Below, one piece after another: positions 1 through 7,511 of a stretch of 7,757 bases of DNA. How positions within the stretch are numbered: the first letter of the stretch is position 1; each line of letters begins with the position of its first letter. Location: assembly GCA_934446095.1 (NCBI GenBank), contig CAKSDR010000061.1:1-7757 (forward strand). The letters are read 5' to 3'. Position numbers and translations under genes: made by a program. The notes under the pieces are model-generated. The model was not told the origin of the DNA. It ran no database searches and was given only the letters and a program-made list of their open reading frames with translations. This stretch comes from an uncultured Eubacteriales bacterium. Its GTDB lineage: Bacteria > Bacillota > Clostridia > Oscillospirales > CAG-382.

Positions 1-1661
1 CTGTTGATACGGGTATTACGGCGTATGATGAAATAGATTTTGCGTATTCGAAGGGGATCGACGTAATAATTACTGACCATCACGAATGCCGGGAGAACTT
101 GCCTTGCAAGGCTGTTGCAATAATAAATCCCAAAAGGCATGACGATGCATATCCATTTAAATTTCTCGCGGGCGTAGGAGTAGTATTTAAACTTATATGC
201 GCTATTGCCGGACAGGAAAATGAAGAAAAAATATGCCAAAAATATCTCGATCTCGTTTGTCTTGGGACAATTGCCGATGTTATGCCGATAACTGATGAAA
301 ACAGAACTATCGTCGTTAAAGGATTAAGATGTATAAAAAACAGTGAATTTCCCGGAATTGCGGCGCTTTTAAAAGAGTCGTTTGCCGATTCCGAAGTTCC
401 TTGCCGGATTACCTCGTCTGTTGTAGGGTTTACACTCTCTCCGAGAATCAATGCGGCGGGAAGGATAAACGACGCAAACCTTGCGGCAAAACTTATGATT
501 ACAGATAATGTGACCGAGGCCGGAATTATCGCAAGAGAACTTTGCAGCATTAACAGAGATCGCCAGAAAATAGAAAATGATATTTTAAAAGACGCCGTTA
601 AAATGATAGAAGAAAATTTTGATTTTGAAAAAGAAAGAATTATCATTTTATCTTCAGACACATGGAATCAGGGTGTTATAGGAATTGTCGCTTCCAGAAT
701 AACCGAGAAATATGGTCTTCCGTGCGTTCTTATAACTTTTAAAGGCAGCCTCGGACACGGCTCTGCAAGAAGCATCGACGGATTTAATATCAACGAAGCG
801 TTTAAATCGTGCTCAGAGTATCTTGAAAAATACGGCGGACATGAACTCGCTGCAGGACTCAGCATTGTAAAAGAAGAATTTCCTCTTTTTTGCAAAAACC
901 TTTACTCGTATGCAAGAGAAAATATTGACGACGAAATGCTAAAAAAGCATATTAATGCGGATATAATTTTAAAACCCGACGAAATAAATATTTCGCTCGC
1001 GGAATCCCTTTCATCGCTTGAACCGTTCGGACTTTTAAATCCGGCGCCCGTCTTCGTTATGAAAAACGTAAAAATTGTATCGGTAATTCCGGTGGGAAAC
1101 GATAAACATATAAAACTTTTGCTGTCAAAAGAGGGATATAATTTTACAGGCATGTTTTTCAATAAAACGCTGAATGATTTTAATTTTTCCGAAAACGATT
1201 ACGCCGACTTTCTTTTCAATCTTGACAAGAACGAGTACCGCGGAAACGTTTGCGTGCAGTTTATAATACGTGACGTCAAGGTATGCGAAAAAGACATTGA
1301 ATATATTTCGGTTCAGCAGAAGGAATATTTGAAGGCGATTGCAGCGAAACTCGTAAAAGACGAAAACATTCCGGAAATGCAGGATTTCAGGGCGGCATTT
1401 ATTTTCCTGAGAAACAGTTCAAAAAAAAGCAAAAGCATCGATATTTTCCGTGCGGTTAAAACAATTTCAAGTACTTTTAACGTAAATATTTCACATTGCA
1501 TGATGAATTTTATTCTCGACATATTTGCAGAAATGAACCTTATTGCTCTTGAAAGGGAAAACCTGAATATTGCAAAGATCACGATTTTTGAGTCGGATAA
1601 AAAAGTAAACCTTGAAGACTCAAAGTTTTTGGCACAACTGAAAAGCACAAATAAAAATTAA
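1..1661 (+). CDS. recJ: Single-stranded-DNA-specific 5'-3' exonuclease RecJ (5' end missing)
   Basis: The gene is open from the left edge (first full in-frame codon at base 3) and stops with TAA at 1659-1661, giving 553 visible residues. RecJ degrades single-stranded DNA 5' to 3' with Mn/Mg in recombinational, base-excision and mismatch repair. Visible motifs of the DHH phosphoesterase core, numbered from the first visible residue, are VDTG (1-4), the signature TDHHE (24-28, bases 72-86), LGTIAD (87-92) and PRINAAGR (147-154). The DHHA1 domain follows with GVIGIVASR, GSARS (253-257) and GGHELAAG (278-285), then an OB-like domain from about residue 318. The upstream motif with the first metal-binding aspartates lies outside the window. 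By comparison with known RecJ proteins, roughly 130 N-terminal residues are missing. A TTG at 99 is not the start, because the DHH motif lies upstream of it in the same frame. The C-terminal 150 or so residues are the less conserved tail seen in Firmicute RecJ. The identification is firm. Confidence 0.96.
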   Translation, partial: VDTGITAYDEIDFAYSKGIDVIITDHHECRENLPCKAVAIINPKRHDDAYPFKFLAGVGVVFKLICAIAGQENEEKICQKYLDLVCLGTIADVMPITDENRTIVVKGLRCIKNSEFPGIAALLKESFADSEVPCRITSSVVGFTLSPRINAAGRINDANLAAKLMITDNVTEAGIIARELCSINRDRQKIENDILKDAVKMIEENFDFEKERIIILSSDTWNQGVIGIVASRITEKYGLPCVLITFKGSLGHGSARSIDGFNINEAFKSCSEYLEKYGGHELAAGLSIVKEEFPLFCKNLYSYARENIDDEMLKKHINADIILKPDEINISLAESLSSLEPFGLLNPAPVFVMKNVKIVSVIPVGNDKHIKLLLSKEGYNFTGMFFNKTLNDFNFSENDYADFLFNLDKNEYRGNVCVQFIIRDVKVCEKDIEYISVQQKEYLKAIAAKLVKDENIPEMQDFRAAFIFLRNSSKKSKSIDIFRAVKTISSTFNVNISHCMMNFILDIFAEMNLIALERENLNIAKITIFESDKKVNLEDSKFLAQLKSTNKN

Positions 1662-1672
1662 TCATAAAAACT

Positions 1673-1681
1673 AAAGGAAAG
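1673..1681 (+). promoter_or_regulatory. Ribosome binding site of rel
   Basis: AAAGGAAAG lies in the 29-base gap between recJ and rel. Its GGA core ends 12 bases before the ATG at 1691, which is slightly longer than optimal. It is the only purine-rich match in the gap, and the gap shows no promoter or hairpin. Confidence 0.6.
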
Positions 1682-1690
1682 ATTTTAAAC

Positions 1691-3907
1691 ATGGACTACT
1701 ATTCTCAATTATGTGAAAGCTTAAAAAAAATAAGCGAGTACTATGATTTTGATAAAATAAAAAAGGCCTATGATTACGCTTATGAAATGCATAAGGGCCA
1801 ATTCAGAAAATCGGGGGAAGAATATATTTCCCATCCTGTAGCGGTGGCAATTATTGTAGCGCAGCTTGAACTTGACACCGATTCGGTGTGCGCCGCTCTT
1901 TTGCATGACACTCTTGAAGACTGCAAGGATAAAACCAATATTGAAACCATAAGAAAAAATTTCGGCAAGGAAATATGCGACCTTGTAGACGGGGTCACAA
2001 AATTTACCGACATTCACTTCGAGGACCGCGATCTTGAGAGCATTGAAAATTTGCGTAAAATGTTTCTTGCCATGTCAAAAGACATAAGAGTAATTTTTAT
2101 AAAACTTGCCGACAGGCTCCATAACCTAAGAACCCTTTCTGCACAGCCGCAGGACAAGCAGCGTTCAATAGCGCTTGAAACTATGCATGTCTATGCGCCT
2201 ATTGCGCACAGACTCGGTATTCAGAAAATCAAAGGCGAACTTGAAAATCTTTCGCTTATGTATCTTGACCCTATCGGATATGAAGAAGTTAAAAAGGATA
2301 TTGAGCATAGGTACGGTCAGAACCGCAGTTTTCTTGATAATGCCCAGGAACAGGTTTCAAAAAAACTGAACGAAGAAGGCATAAAATTTTCTATGACCGG
2401 CCGCGTAAAGTCCATTTACAGCATTTATAAGAAAATGTATAACCAGGGCAAAAGTTTTGAGGAGATTTATGACTTTTATGCTATAAGAATAATTGTCGAT
2501 TCCGAACTTGAATGTTATACTGTACTCGGAATAATCCATGAAATGTTTAACCTTTTGCCGGGCAGATTTAAAGACTATATTTCTACGCCGAAACCGAATA
2601 TGTATCGTTCTCTTCATACGACCGTTATCGGCAAACACGGCATACCTTTTGAAGTGCAGATAAGAACATGGGAAATGCATACCATTGCCGAATATGGAAT
2701 TGCGGCGCATTGGAAATATAAATCGGGCGACAGCGATAAAGAAAATATAGCCGAGAAACTTAAATGGATACGCACGCTCATTGAAACCGACAGAGGCGAA
2801 GGAGATGCGGATGAATTTTTAAGACCTTTGAAAATTGACATTTTCGAAGACGAAATTTTTGTTTTCACTCCGAAGGGAGATGTCATAAATCTTCCAAACG
2901 GCTCTACGCCGATTGACTTTGCTTATGCAATTCATACCGAGGTCGGCAACAGATTTGTCGGAGCAAAATTAAACGGTATGATGGTGCCTAAAGATACTGT
3001 TCTTCAGACGGGGCAGATCGTTGAAGTAATTACATCTCCGACTCCTAAGGGGCCGAGCAAAGACTGGCTTGGCATTGTGCGTACAAGCGAAGCGAAAAAC
3101 AAGATACGGCAATGGTTTAAAAAGGAATGCCGCGATGAAAATATTATCGACGGAAAAAATGTAATAGAAAAAGAATTTAAAAATCTCGGGCATACTTTTT
3201 CCGAGCAGGAGAAAAACGAGATTATTAATAATGTTTCCAAAAGATTCGGCATGGACGATACGGACGATTTTTATAACAGCGTTGGTTTTGGCGGAATTTC
3301 CGTTTCAAAAATCGCCCCCAAACTTAAAGACGAATCCGAAAGAATTTTAAAAACAAACGTTACGGTAAGTCCGGAAAATATAAGACGAACCGAGGAAAGC
3401 ACCATAAGACCGCGCCTGAAAAGAGGAGTCAAAACATCTGCGGGAGTTATTGTGGACGGCATTGAAAACTGTCAGGTTCGTTTTGCAAAATGCTGCAACC
3501 CTCTCCCCGGAGATAATATCATCGGATTTGTAACAAGAGGATTCGGCGTTTCGGTTCATAAGGTGGATTGCCCAAATGTAACCATAGGAAAGTCAAAAAG
3601 CGGCGATTATAAGGACAGGTGGGTAAATGTCCACTGGATTCCCGAAAAGTCTTCTTCCGACGGCGAATTTGAAACGATACTGAAGATATACGCCAAAAAT
3701 TCAATTAACGTAATATCAAATATTACATCGGTTATCGGTGAAATGAAAATACAGTTGAACTCTATGAATTCAAAGGTGATTCCGGCGAAAAACATTATTC
3801 TTATAACGCTGAATCTGACATGCAAAAACACGGAGCACGTGAACCTGATATCTTCGAGAATCAAAAATATCGAGGATATTTACGAGGTTACAAGAGGATT
3901 TTCTTAA
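1691..3907 (+). CDS. rel: Bifunctional (p)ppGpp synthetase/hydrolase (Rel, RelA/SpoT family)
   Basis: This 738-residue protein has the full length and domain order of long RSH enzymes, which make (p)ppGpp from ATP plus GDP/GTP and hydrolyse it. The HD hydrolase domain comes first, with metal ligands visible as H48 (SHP), H72-D73 in HDTLED, and D141 in ADRLHN. The synthetase domain follows at about 235-345. Its loop reads RFKD (292-295), the RXKD form of bifunctional enzymes rather than the EXDD of synthetase-only RelA. PKPNMYRSLHTT and EVQIRTWEMH belong to the same domain. Next are a TGS domain (about 385-447), a helical linker, a zinc-finger-type region with C594, C601, C602 and C627, and a C-terminal ACT domain (about 658-738) that senses ribosome state. 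Both active sites look intact. Rel is expected to act in the cytosol on stalled ribosomes and integrate amino-acid starvation. The ATG start fits the family N-terminus. It sits between recJ and dtd as in many Firmicutes, although apt, often found between recJ and rel, is absent. Confidence 0.97.
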   Translation: MDYYSQLCESLKKISEYYDFDKIKKAYDYAYEMHKGQFRKSGEEYISHPVAVAIIVAQLELDTDSVCAALLHDTLEDCKDKTNIETIRKNFGKEICDLVDGVTKFTDIHFEDRDLESIENLRKMFLAMSKDIRVIFIKLADRLHNLRTLSAQPQDKQRSIALETMHVYAPIAHRLGIQKIKGELENLSLMYLDPIGYEEVKKDIEHRYGQNRSFLDNAQEQVSKKLNEEGIKFSMTGRVKSIYSIYKKMYNQGKSFEEIYDFYAIRIIVDSELECYTVLGIIHEMFNLLPGRFKDYISTPKPNMYRSLHTTVIGKHGIPFEVQIRTWEMHTIAEYGIAAHWKYKSGDSDKENIAEKLKWIRTLIETDRGEGDADEFLRPLKIDIFEDEIFVFTPKGDVINLPNGSTPIDFAYAIHTEVGNRFVGAKLNGMMVPKDTVLQTGQIVEVITSPTPKGPSKDWLGIVRTSEAKNKIRQWFKKECRDENIIDGKNVIEKEFKNLGHTFSEQEKNEIINNVSKRFGMDDTDDFYNSVGFGGISVSKIAPKLKDESERILKTNVTVSPENIRRTEESTIRPRLKRGVKTSAGVIVDGIENCQVRFAKCCNPLPGDNIIGFVTRGFGVSVHKVDCPNVTIGKSKSGDYKDRWVNVHWIPEKSSSDGEFETILKIYAKNSINVISNITSVIGEMKIQLNSMNSKVIPAKNIILITLNLTCKNTEHVNLISSRIKNIEDIYEVTRGFS

Positions 3908-3910
3908 TTA

Positions 3911-3918
3911 AAAAGGAG
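3911..3918 (+). promoter_or_regulatory. Ribosome binding site of dtd
   Basis: AAAAGGAG lies in the 15-base gap after the rel stop and contains a strong AGGAG core. The spacing to the ATG at 3923 is only 4 bases, which is short, but the Dtd N-terminus (MRAVIQRV) is canonical, so the start itself is not in doubt. Confidence 0.75.
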
Positions 3919-3922
3919 TTTT

Positions 3923-4390
3923 ATGAGGGCGGTAATACAGCGGGTTGCACAGGCGCAAGTCTGCGTTGAAAAAAATATAAAAGGAAAAATCGGCAGAGGA
4001 TTTTTGATATTATTGGGAATTGAAAGTTCCGATACTGAAAAAGAAGCGGTGATTCTTGCCGAAAAGATAGTAAAACTAAGAGTATTTTCCGATGATAACG
4101 GAAAAATGAATTTATCATTGCTTGATTTTCAATCTTGTGAAAATCCGTACCGCGTTCTTGTGATTTCTCAGTTTACTTTATATGCCTGCTGCCGTCACGG
4201 AAACAGACCTGATTTTCTTGCTGCGGCAAGACCCGAGAGTGCGAATGCGCTTTATGAAAAATTTATTTCACTTATAAAGGAAAAGAATATCGGCGTTGAA
4301 ACAGGAGTTTTCGGAGCCGATATGAGCGTGTCGCTTATAAACGACGGGCCTGTTACAATAATACTGGATACGAAAGACTTAAAATCATGA
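3923..4390 (+). CDS. dtd: D-aminoacyl-tRNA deacylase (Dtd)
   Basis: This 155-residue protein is slightly longer than the usual 145-150. Dtd is a homodimeric cytosolic editing enzyme that hydrolyses D-aminoacyl-tRNAs, and also Gly-tRNA-Ala, protecting translation from D-amino acids. It excludes L-aminoacyl substrates through an invariant Gly-cisPro motif. The sequence shows the typical start MRAVIQRV, the segment RVFSDDNGKMN (53-63), the SQFT active-site motif (82-85), and NDGPVT (140-145) containing the Gly-cisPro pair. The extra length comes from about four residues in the loop before SQFT (around 72-77) and a short C-terminal tail. The motif after SQFTLYA reads CCRHGNRPDF, where many homologues have a D-(T/C)-RKG-RRPSF-like sequence. 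This is a mild divergence. Its stop codon overlaps the hemZ start (ATGA), so translation of the two is probably coupled. In related genomes a metallo-beta-lactamase-fold gene often separates dtd from hemZ; it is absent here. Confidence 0.95.
   Translation: MRAVIQRVAQAQVCVEKNIKGKIGRGFLILLGIESSDTEKEAVILAEKIVKLRVFSDDNGKMNLSLLDFQSCENPYRVLVISQFTLYACCRHGNRPDFLAAARPESANALYEKFISLIKEKNIGVETGVFGADMSVSLINDGPVTIILDTKDLKS
4387..4390 (+). other. ATGA start/stop overlap coupling dtd and hemZ
   Basis: The ATG of hemZ (4387-4389) shares bases with the TGA stop of dtd (4388-4390). No good Shine-Dalgarno sequence precedes it: the bases just upstream read GAAAGACTTAAAATC, with only a weak GAAAG. This suggests hemZ depends on ribosomes terminating on dtd. 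Confidence 0.8.
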
Positions 4391-5865
4391 AAATTGTACT
4401 TGAAACAAACGACGCTGATATATCGGAATATTATCTTCAAACGCTTATACAACTGTATTTTCCCTGCGAAACATTCGGTCTTTCCGACAATCATGGCACA
4501 CTTGTTGCAAAAATTTTTAAATCCGGAACTTTATACAATATTTATATCAAATTGTCGGCAGACGGAAAATGTTCCGAAAAATATTTTGAAAATATTGAAA
4601 CGTCTGATTTCCCATGCGGAATTGAGGTTTCAAAAAGCGTTGTGGGAAAAGCGTTCTTGAATACGGCGTCGGAACTGTTCTCCTATGTTCCGTCATGGGG
4701 AATGCTTACAGGAATAAGACCGGCAAAGACCGCGGCAAAACTTCTCGAAAAGGGTTATGATAAAAAAGACGTTTCGGAACTTCTTTCGAAATATTATATG
4801 GTAAACGAAAGCAAAGCAAGCCTTGCCCTGAATATTGCCGAAAAGGAAATTGGTCTTTCGCAATATAAAAGAGATGATTTTTGCTCTTTATATATCGGAA
4901 TACCTTTTTGTCCGTCAAAGTGCGGTTACTGCTCGTTTGTTTCTTGCTCAACTAAGGGCTTATTTAAACTGATACCTCAATATATTGAAAAATTAAAAAC
5001 CGAAATCCTTTCTGCCGCAAACATTATAAAAAACCATAACCTTAAACTGAAAACCATATATATCGGCGGAGGAACTCCCACGATACTTGATGAAAAACTT
5101 ATTGAAGATCTAATGGGATTTATTTATAAAAACCTTGATTTTTCAAATCTTTTGGAATATACTTATGAATCGGGACGCCCGGATACTGTCACTTTCGAAA
5201 AACTCATGACAGTAAAAAGATACGGAGCCGGAAGAATAAGTGTCAACACGCAGACGTCAAATGATGAAATTTTAGCGCATATAGGCAGAAATCACACATT
5301 TGAAGATTACAAAAAGGCAATGGACACGGCGAGAAAAGTAGGGTTTAGGTCAATAAATACCGACCTTATCGCAGGGCTGCCGGGAGAAAGTGTCGAAAGT
5401 TTTAAAAAAAGCGTCCGTGATGTTATGTCGTTTTTCCCTGAGAATATAACGGTTCATTCTTTTTCGGTGAAAAAATCTTCGAGGTATAGACATGAAGAAA
5501 ATATATTGAATAGCGAATATGCCGAAAAAACGCGCCAAATGATTGATTTTTCGCAGGAAACACTTCTTAATTCAAAATATTTGCCGTATTATATATACAG
5601 ACAGAAAAACACTGCCGGAAATCTTGAGAATGTGGGTTTTTGTCTTTGCAAAACCGGATATCCAAGCGAAGGCTTGTACAATATTTTTATGATGGAAGAT
5701 ATGCATACGGTGTTGTCATGCGGTGCAGGATCCGTTACAAAACTTGTAAGAAACGGAAAAGTTGAAAGAATTTTTAATCCCAAATATCCTTACGAATATT
5801 TGTCTTTTGAGGACAAAATCGTCAGCAGCGCAAAAGCAATAAACAGTTTTTACAATAATTTTTAA
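4387..5865 (+). CDS. hemZ: HemZ-family radical SAM protein (oxygen-independent coproporphyrinogen III oxidase-like)
   Basis: This 492-residue protein is close to the roughly 500 of Bacillus HemZ. An N-terminal domain of about 165 residues, specific to HemZ and including LTGIRPAK (107-114), precedes a radical-SAM barrel. The [4Fe-4S] motif is C175-x3-C179-x2-C182 within IPFCPSKCGYC. IGGGTPT (226-232) is the SAM-contacting GGGTP motif, and RISVNTQT (283-290) and DLIAGLPGE (326-334) are typical of the HemN/HemW superfamily. A C-terminal block (RQKNTAGNLENVGF, 405-418, then LYNIFMMED) is characteristic of HemZ and absent from HemN. The residue two after the third cysteine is phenylalanine, so the fourth cysteine of true HemN (CxxxCxxCxC) is missing. 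HemZ is named for coproporphyrinogen III dehydrogenation. However, proteins with this shorter motif include the heme chaperone HemW, and many clostridia carrying hemZ seem to lack heme synthesis, so the actual reaction is uncertain. Family assignment is firm; function is tentative. Confidence 0.92.
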   Translation: MKIVLETNDADISEYYLQTLIQLYFPCETFGLSDNHGTLVAKIFKSGTLYNIYIKLSADGKCSEKYFENIETSDFPCGIEVSKSVVGKAFLNTASELFSYVPSWGMLTGIRPAKTAAKLLEKGYDKKDVSELLSKYYMVNESKASLALNIAEKEIGLSQYKRDDFCSLYIGIPFCPSKCGYCSFVSCSTKGLFKLIPQYIEKLKTEILSAANIIKNHNLKLKTIYIGGGTPTILDEKLIEDLMGFIYKNLDFSNLLEYTYESGRPDTVTFEKLMTVKRYGAGRISVNTQTSNDEILAHIGRNHTFEDYKKAMDTARKVGFRSINTDLIAGLPGESVESFKKSVRDVMSFFPENITVHSFSVKKSSRYRHEENILNSEYAEKTRQMIDFSQETLLNSKYLPYYIYRQKNTAGNLENVGFCLCKTGYPSEGLYNIFMMEDMHTVLSCGAGSVTKLVRNGKVERIFNPKYPYEYLSFEDKIVSSAKAINSFYNNF

Positions 5866-5867
5866 CT

Positions 5868-5873
5868 GAGGGG
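5868..5873 (+). promoter_or_regulatory. Ribosome binding site supporting the TTG start of the flippase gene
   Basis: GAGGGG lies in the 15-base gap after the hemZ stop, 7 bases before TTG at 5881. That spacing is right for TTG and too far (34 bases) from the next in-frame ATG at 5908. It therefore decides the start in favour of TTG. Confidence 0.75.
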
Positions 5874-5880
5874 TGTAATT

Positions 5881-7503
5881 TTGTCAAAGCAAAAAAGTCA
5901 GACGGTCATGTACGGCGCCTTTATTTTAATGATTTCCAATATCCTTGTGAAATTGATAGGCGCGCTGTTTAAAATCCCGCTTACAAATCTTATAGGCTCT
6001 GAAGGAATGGCTTATTTTAATGCCGCCTACAGCATATATGTGTCATTTTATATGATATCAACGGCCGGTATTCCGGTTGCTATATCGAGAATGATTGCAA
6101 CAAGCAATGTCAAAAAAAATGTGCGTGAGATAAACAAGACTTTTAAAATTGCTTTCTGGGTATTTTTTGCAATAGGAGTTACCGGAACCGCGGTTATGAT
6201 TTTGCTCGCAAAAAAATTCGCCGGCTGGTCGAAACTTGATAATTCTTTTTATGCAATGATAGGAATTGCGCCTACGCTGTTTTTTATTTGCCTTTCTTCC
6301 GCTTACAGAGGATATTTTCAAGGCTTGCAGAACATGATCCCGACAGCGGTATCACAGGTAATAGAATCACTCGGAAAACTTCTTATAGGACTTCTTGCCG
6401 GCTGGTATTTTATATCAAGAGGCTACGAAATACATATCGTTGCGGCGTATGTTATATCCGGAGTTACAATAGGCGTCGCCTTTTCGCTTTTGTATATCAT
6501 GATTGTGAAATCGTTTTCCGCAAAAGATTTTACGATAGACCCTGCCATGCCTACAAGAACGACAAAGGATCTTTTGTATGAACTTGTAATAATTTCAATT
6601 CCGATTTCAATCGCTTCGTCCATTATGGGACTTACAAACGTTGTTGATACAATGCTTGTTACGAAAAGAATGGTGGAATCCGGCGCAGATATTGCGGTCG
6701 CAACAAAAAGTTACGGTGCGTATACTTCGATGGCAGTTACATTATTCAATATGCCGACAAACCTTATTTATCCTTTTGCAATAAGCGTTTTGCCCGCGCT
6801 GTCAGCGCTGTACTCTGAAAACAACATGGAAAAAGCAAAATCACTTATGAATTCGACTTTCCGCGTTGCGTCAATAATTGCGGTTCCGTGCGCGCTCGGT
6901 CTTTCGGGAATGTCAAAGCCGATTTTGACGTTGCTTTACAAAAAAGAAATTATTGAACAAATCGGAAGTACAACTATTGACGTTGCCGCCCCATGCCTTC
7001 GGATTCTTGCAATATCTGTGTTCTTTGTCGGAATGATTGCCGTTACAAACTCAATGCTTCAGGCAATGCATCTCCAGAACAAAACAATAATATCAACTTC
7101 CGCGGGAATTATAGTAAAAATTATATCCGCATATATTTTGCTCGGAATTCCAAGCGTCGGAGTTTTGGGAGCCGCCGTCAGCACAACTCTATGCTATTTT
7201 ACGATTATGATGTCAAATATGATATTTCTGCTGAAAAATATAAAATATTTTCCGAATATCCTGTCGACTTTCCTAAAGCCGATTATATCAGGATTTGCCT
7301 GCATCGCAGTATGTATATTCGCTTACAGCAGAATGTGTTCTTTTCTTCCTCAGAAAATCTCGACGCTTGCAGGAATAGTTATTGCAGCCGTTGTATACGT
7401 TGCGGTTTTGTTCTTGGTCAAAGGGGTTTCAAAAGAAGATATAATTATGCTTCCGAAAGGAGATAAAATTTGTAAAATGCTCGAAAGGGCTCATTTACTT
7501 TAA
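5881..7503 (+). CDS. MOP-superfamily lipid-linked oligosaccharide flippase (SpoVB/YabM/MurJ-like)
   Basis: This 540-residue, very hydrophobic protein has about 14 predicted membrane helices, roughly at 11-34, 44-70, 88-110, 122-140, 154-176, 186-210, 231-254, 277-307, 326-345, 364-390, 402-424, 426-450, 463-484 and 494-515. That is the fold of the polysaccharide-biosynthesis (PST/MurJ) branch of the MOP exporters. Family motifs are the N-terminal LVKLIGALFKIPL segment, IPVAISRM (64-71) and YRGYFQGLQNMIPTAVSQ (142-159). Such proteins move undecaprenyl-linked precursors across the membrane: lipid II for MurJ and YtgP, and an unidentified substrate in spore-cortex formation for SpoVB. Adjacency to mazG matches the Bacillus yabM-yabN order and favours the SpoVB/YabM type, but sequence alone does not separate it from a general MurJ. 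There is no signal peptide; the first helix begins about 10 residues in. The TTG start is supported by GAGGGG seven bases upstream. Whether the organism sporulates cannot be told from this window. Confidence 0.88.
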   Translation: MSKQKSQTVMYGAFILMISNILVKLIGALFKIPLTNLIGSEGMAYFNAAYSIYVSFYMISTAGIPVAISRMIATSNVKKNVREINKTFKIAFWVFFAIGVTGTAVMILLAKKFAGWSKLDNSFYAMIGIAPTLFFICLSSAYRGYFQGLQNMIPTAVSQVIESLGKLLIGLLAGWYFISRGYEIHIVAAYVISGVTIGVAFSLLYIMIVKSFSAKDFTIDPAMPTRTTKDLLYELVIISIPISIASSIMGLTNVVDTMLVTKRMVESGADIAVATKSYGAYTSMAVTLFNMPTNLIYPFAISVLPALSALYSENNMEKAKSLMNSTFRVASIIAVPCALGLSGMSKPILTLLYKKEIIEQIGSTTIDVAAPCLRILAISVFFVGMIAVTNSMLQAMHLQNKTIISTSAGIIVKIISAYILLGIPSVGVLGAAVSTTLCYFTIMMSNMIFLLKNIKYFPNILSTFLKPIISGFACIAVCIFAYSRMCSFLPQKISTLAGIVIAAVVYVAVLFLVKGVSKEDIIMLPKGDKICKMLERAHLL

Positions 7504-7511
7504 AGTGTATT

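Noticed and set aside
80..661. A 193-codon open frame on the minus strand
   Set aside because: It lies wholly antisense to conserved RecJ motifs, shows no recognisable domain, and is rich in Ser/Phe/Ile as expected from complementing an AT-rich coding strand.
1222..1267. TTGACA at 1222-1227 and TATAAT at 1262-1267, both perfect consensus boxes
   Set aside because: The spacer is 34 bases, twice the usual 17, and both lie inside recJ coding sequence. No usable -35 box sits at the right distance from the TATAAT. Probably chance.
1662..1690. Largest intergenic gap, considered for a promoter or terminator
   Set aside because: Its 29 bases hold only the rel ribosome binding site and A-rich sequence, with no hairpin and no -35/-10 pair.
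1875..1889. Perfect 7-base palindrome (ACACCGA-T-TCGGTGT)
   Set aside because: It is inside the HD domain of rel, encodes conserved-region residues, has no room for a normal hairpin loop, and is not repeated elsewhere. Probably coincidental.
3985..4005. Inverted repeat AAAAATC / GATTTTT with a 7-base loop near the start of dtd
   Set aside because: The stem is almost all A-T and weak, and the bases encode the conserved Dtd segment GKIGRGFLILLG. Not a credible terminator or regulator.
6993..7466. A 157-codon plus-strand frame inside the flippase gene
   Set aside because: It overlaps the transmembrane coding region in another frame, its composition is unlike a real protein (many Arg, Tyr, Asn, Cys), and there is no ribosome binding site. 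It is a shadow.
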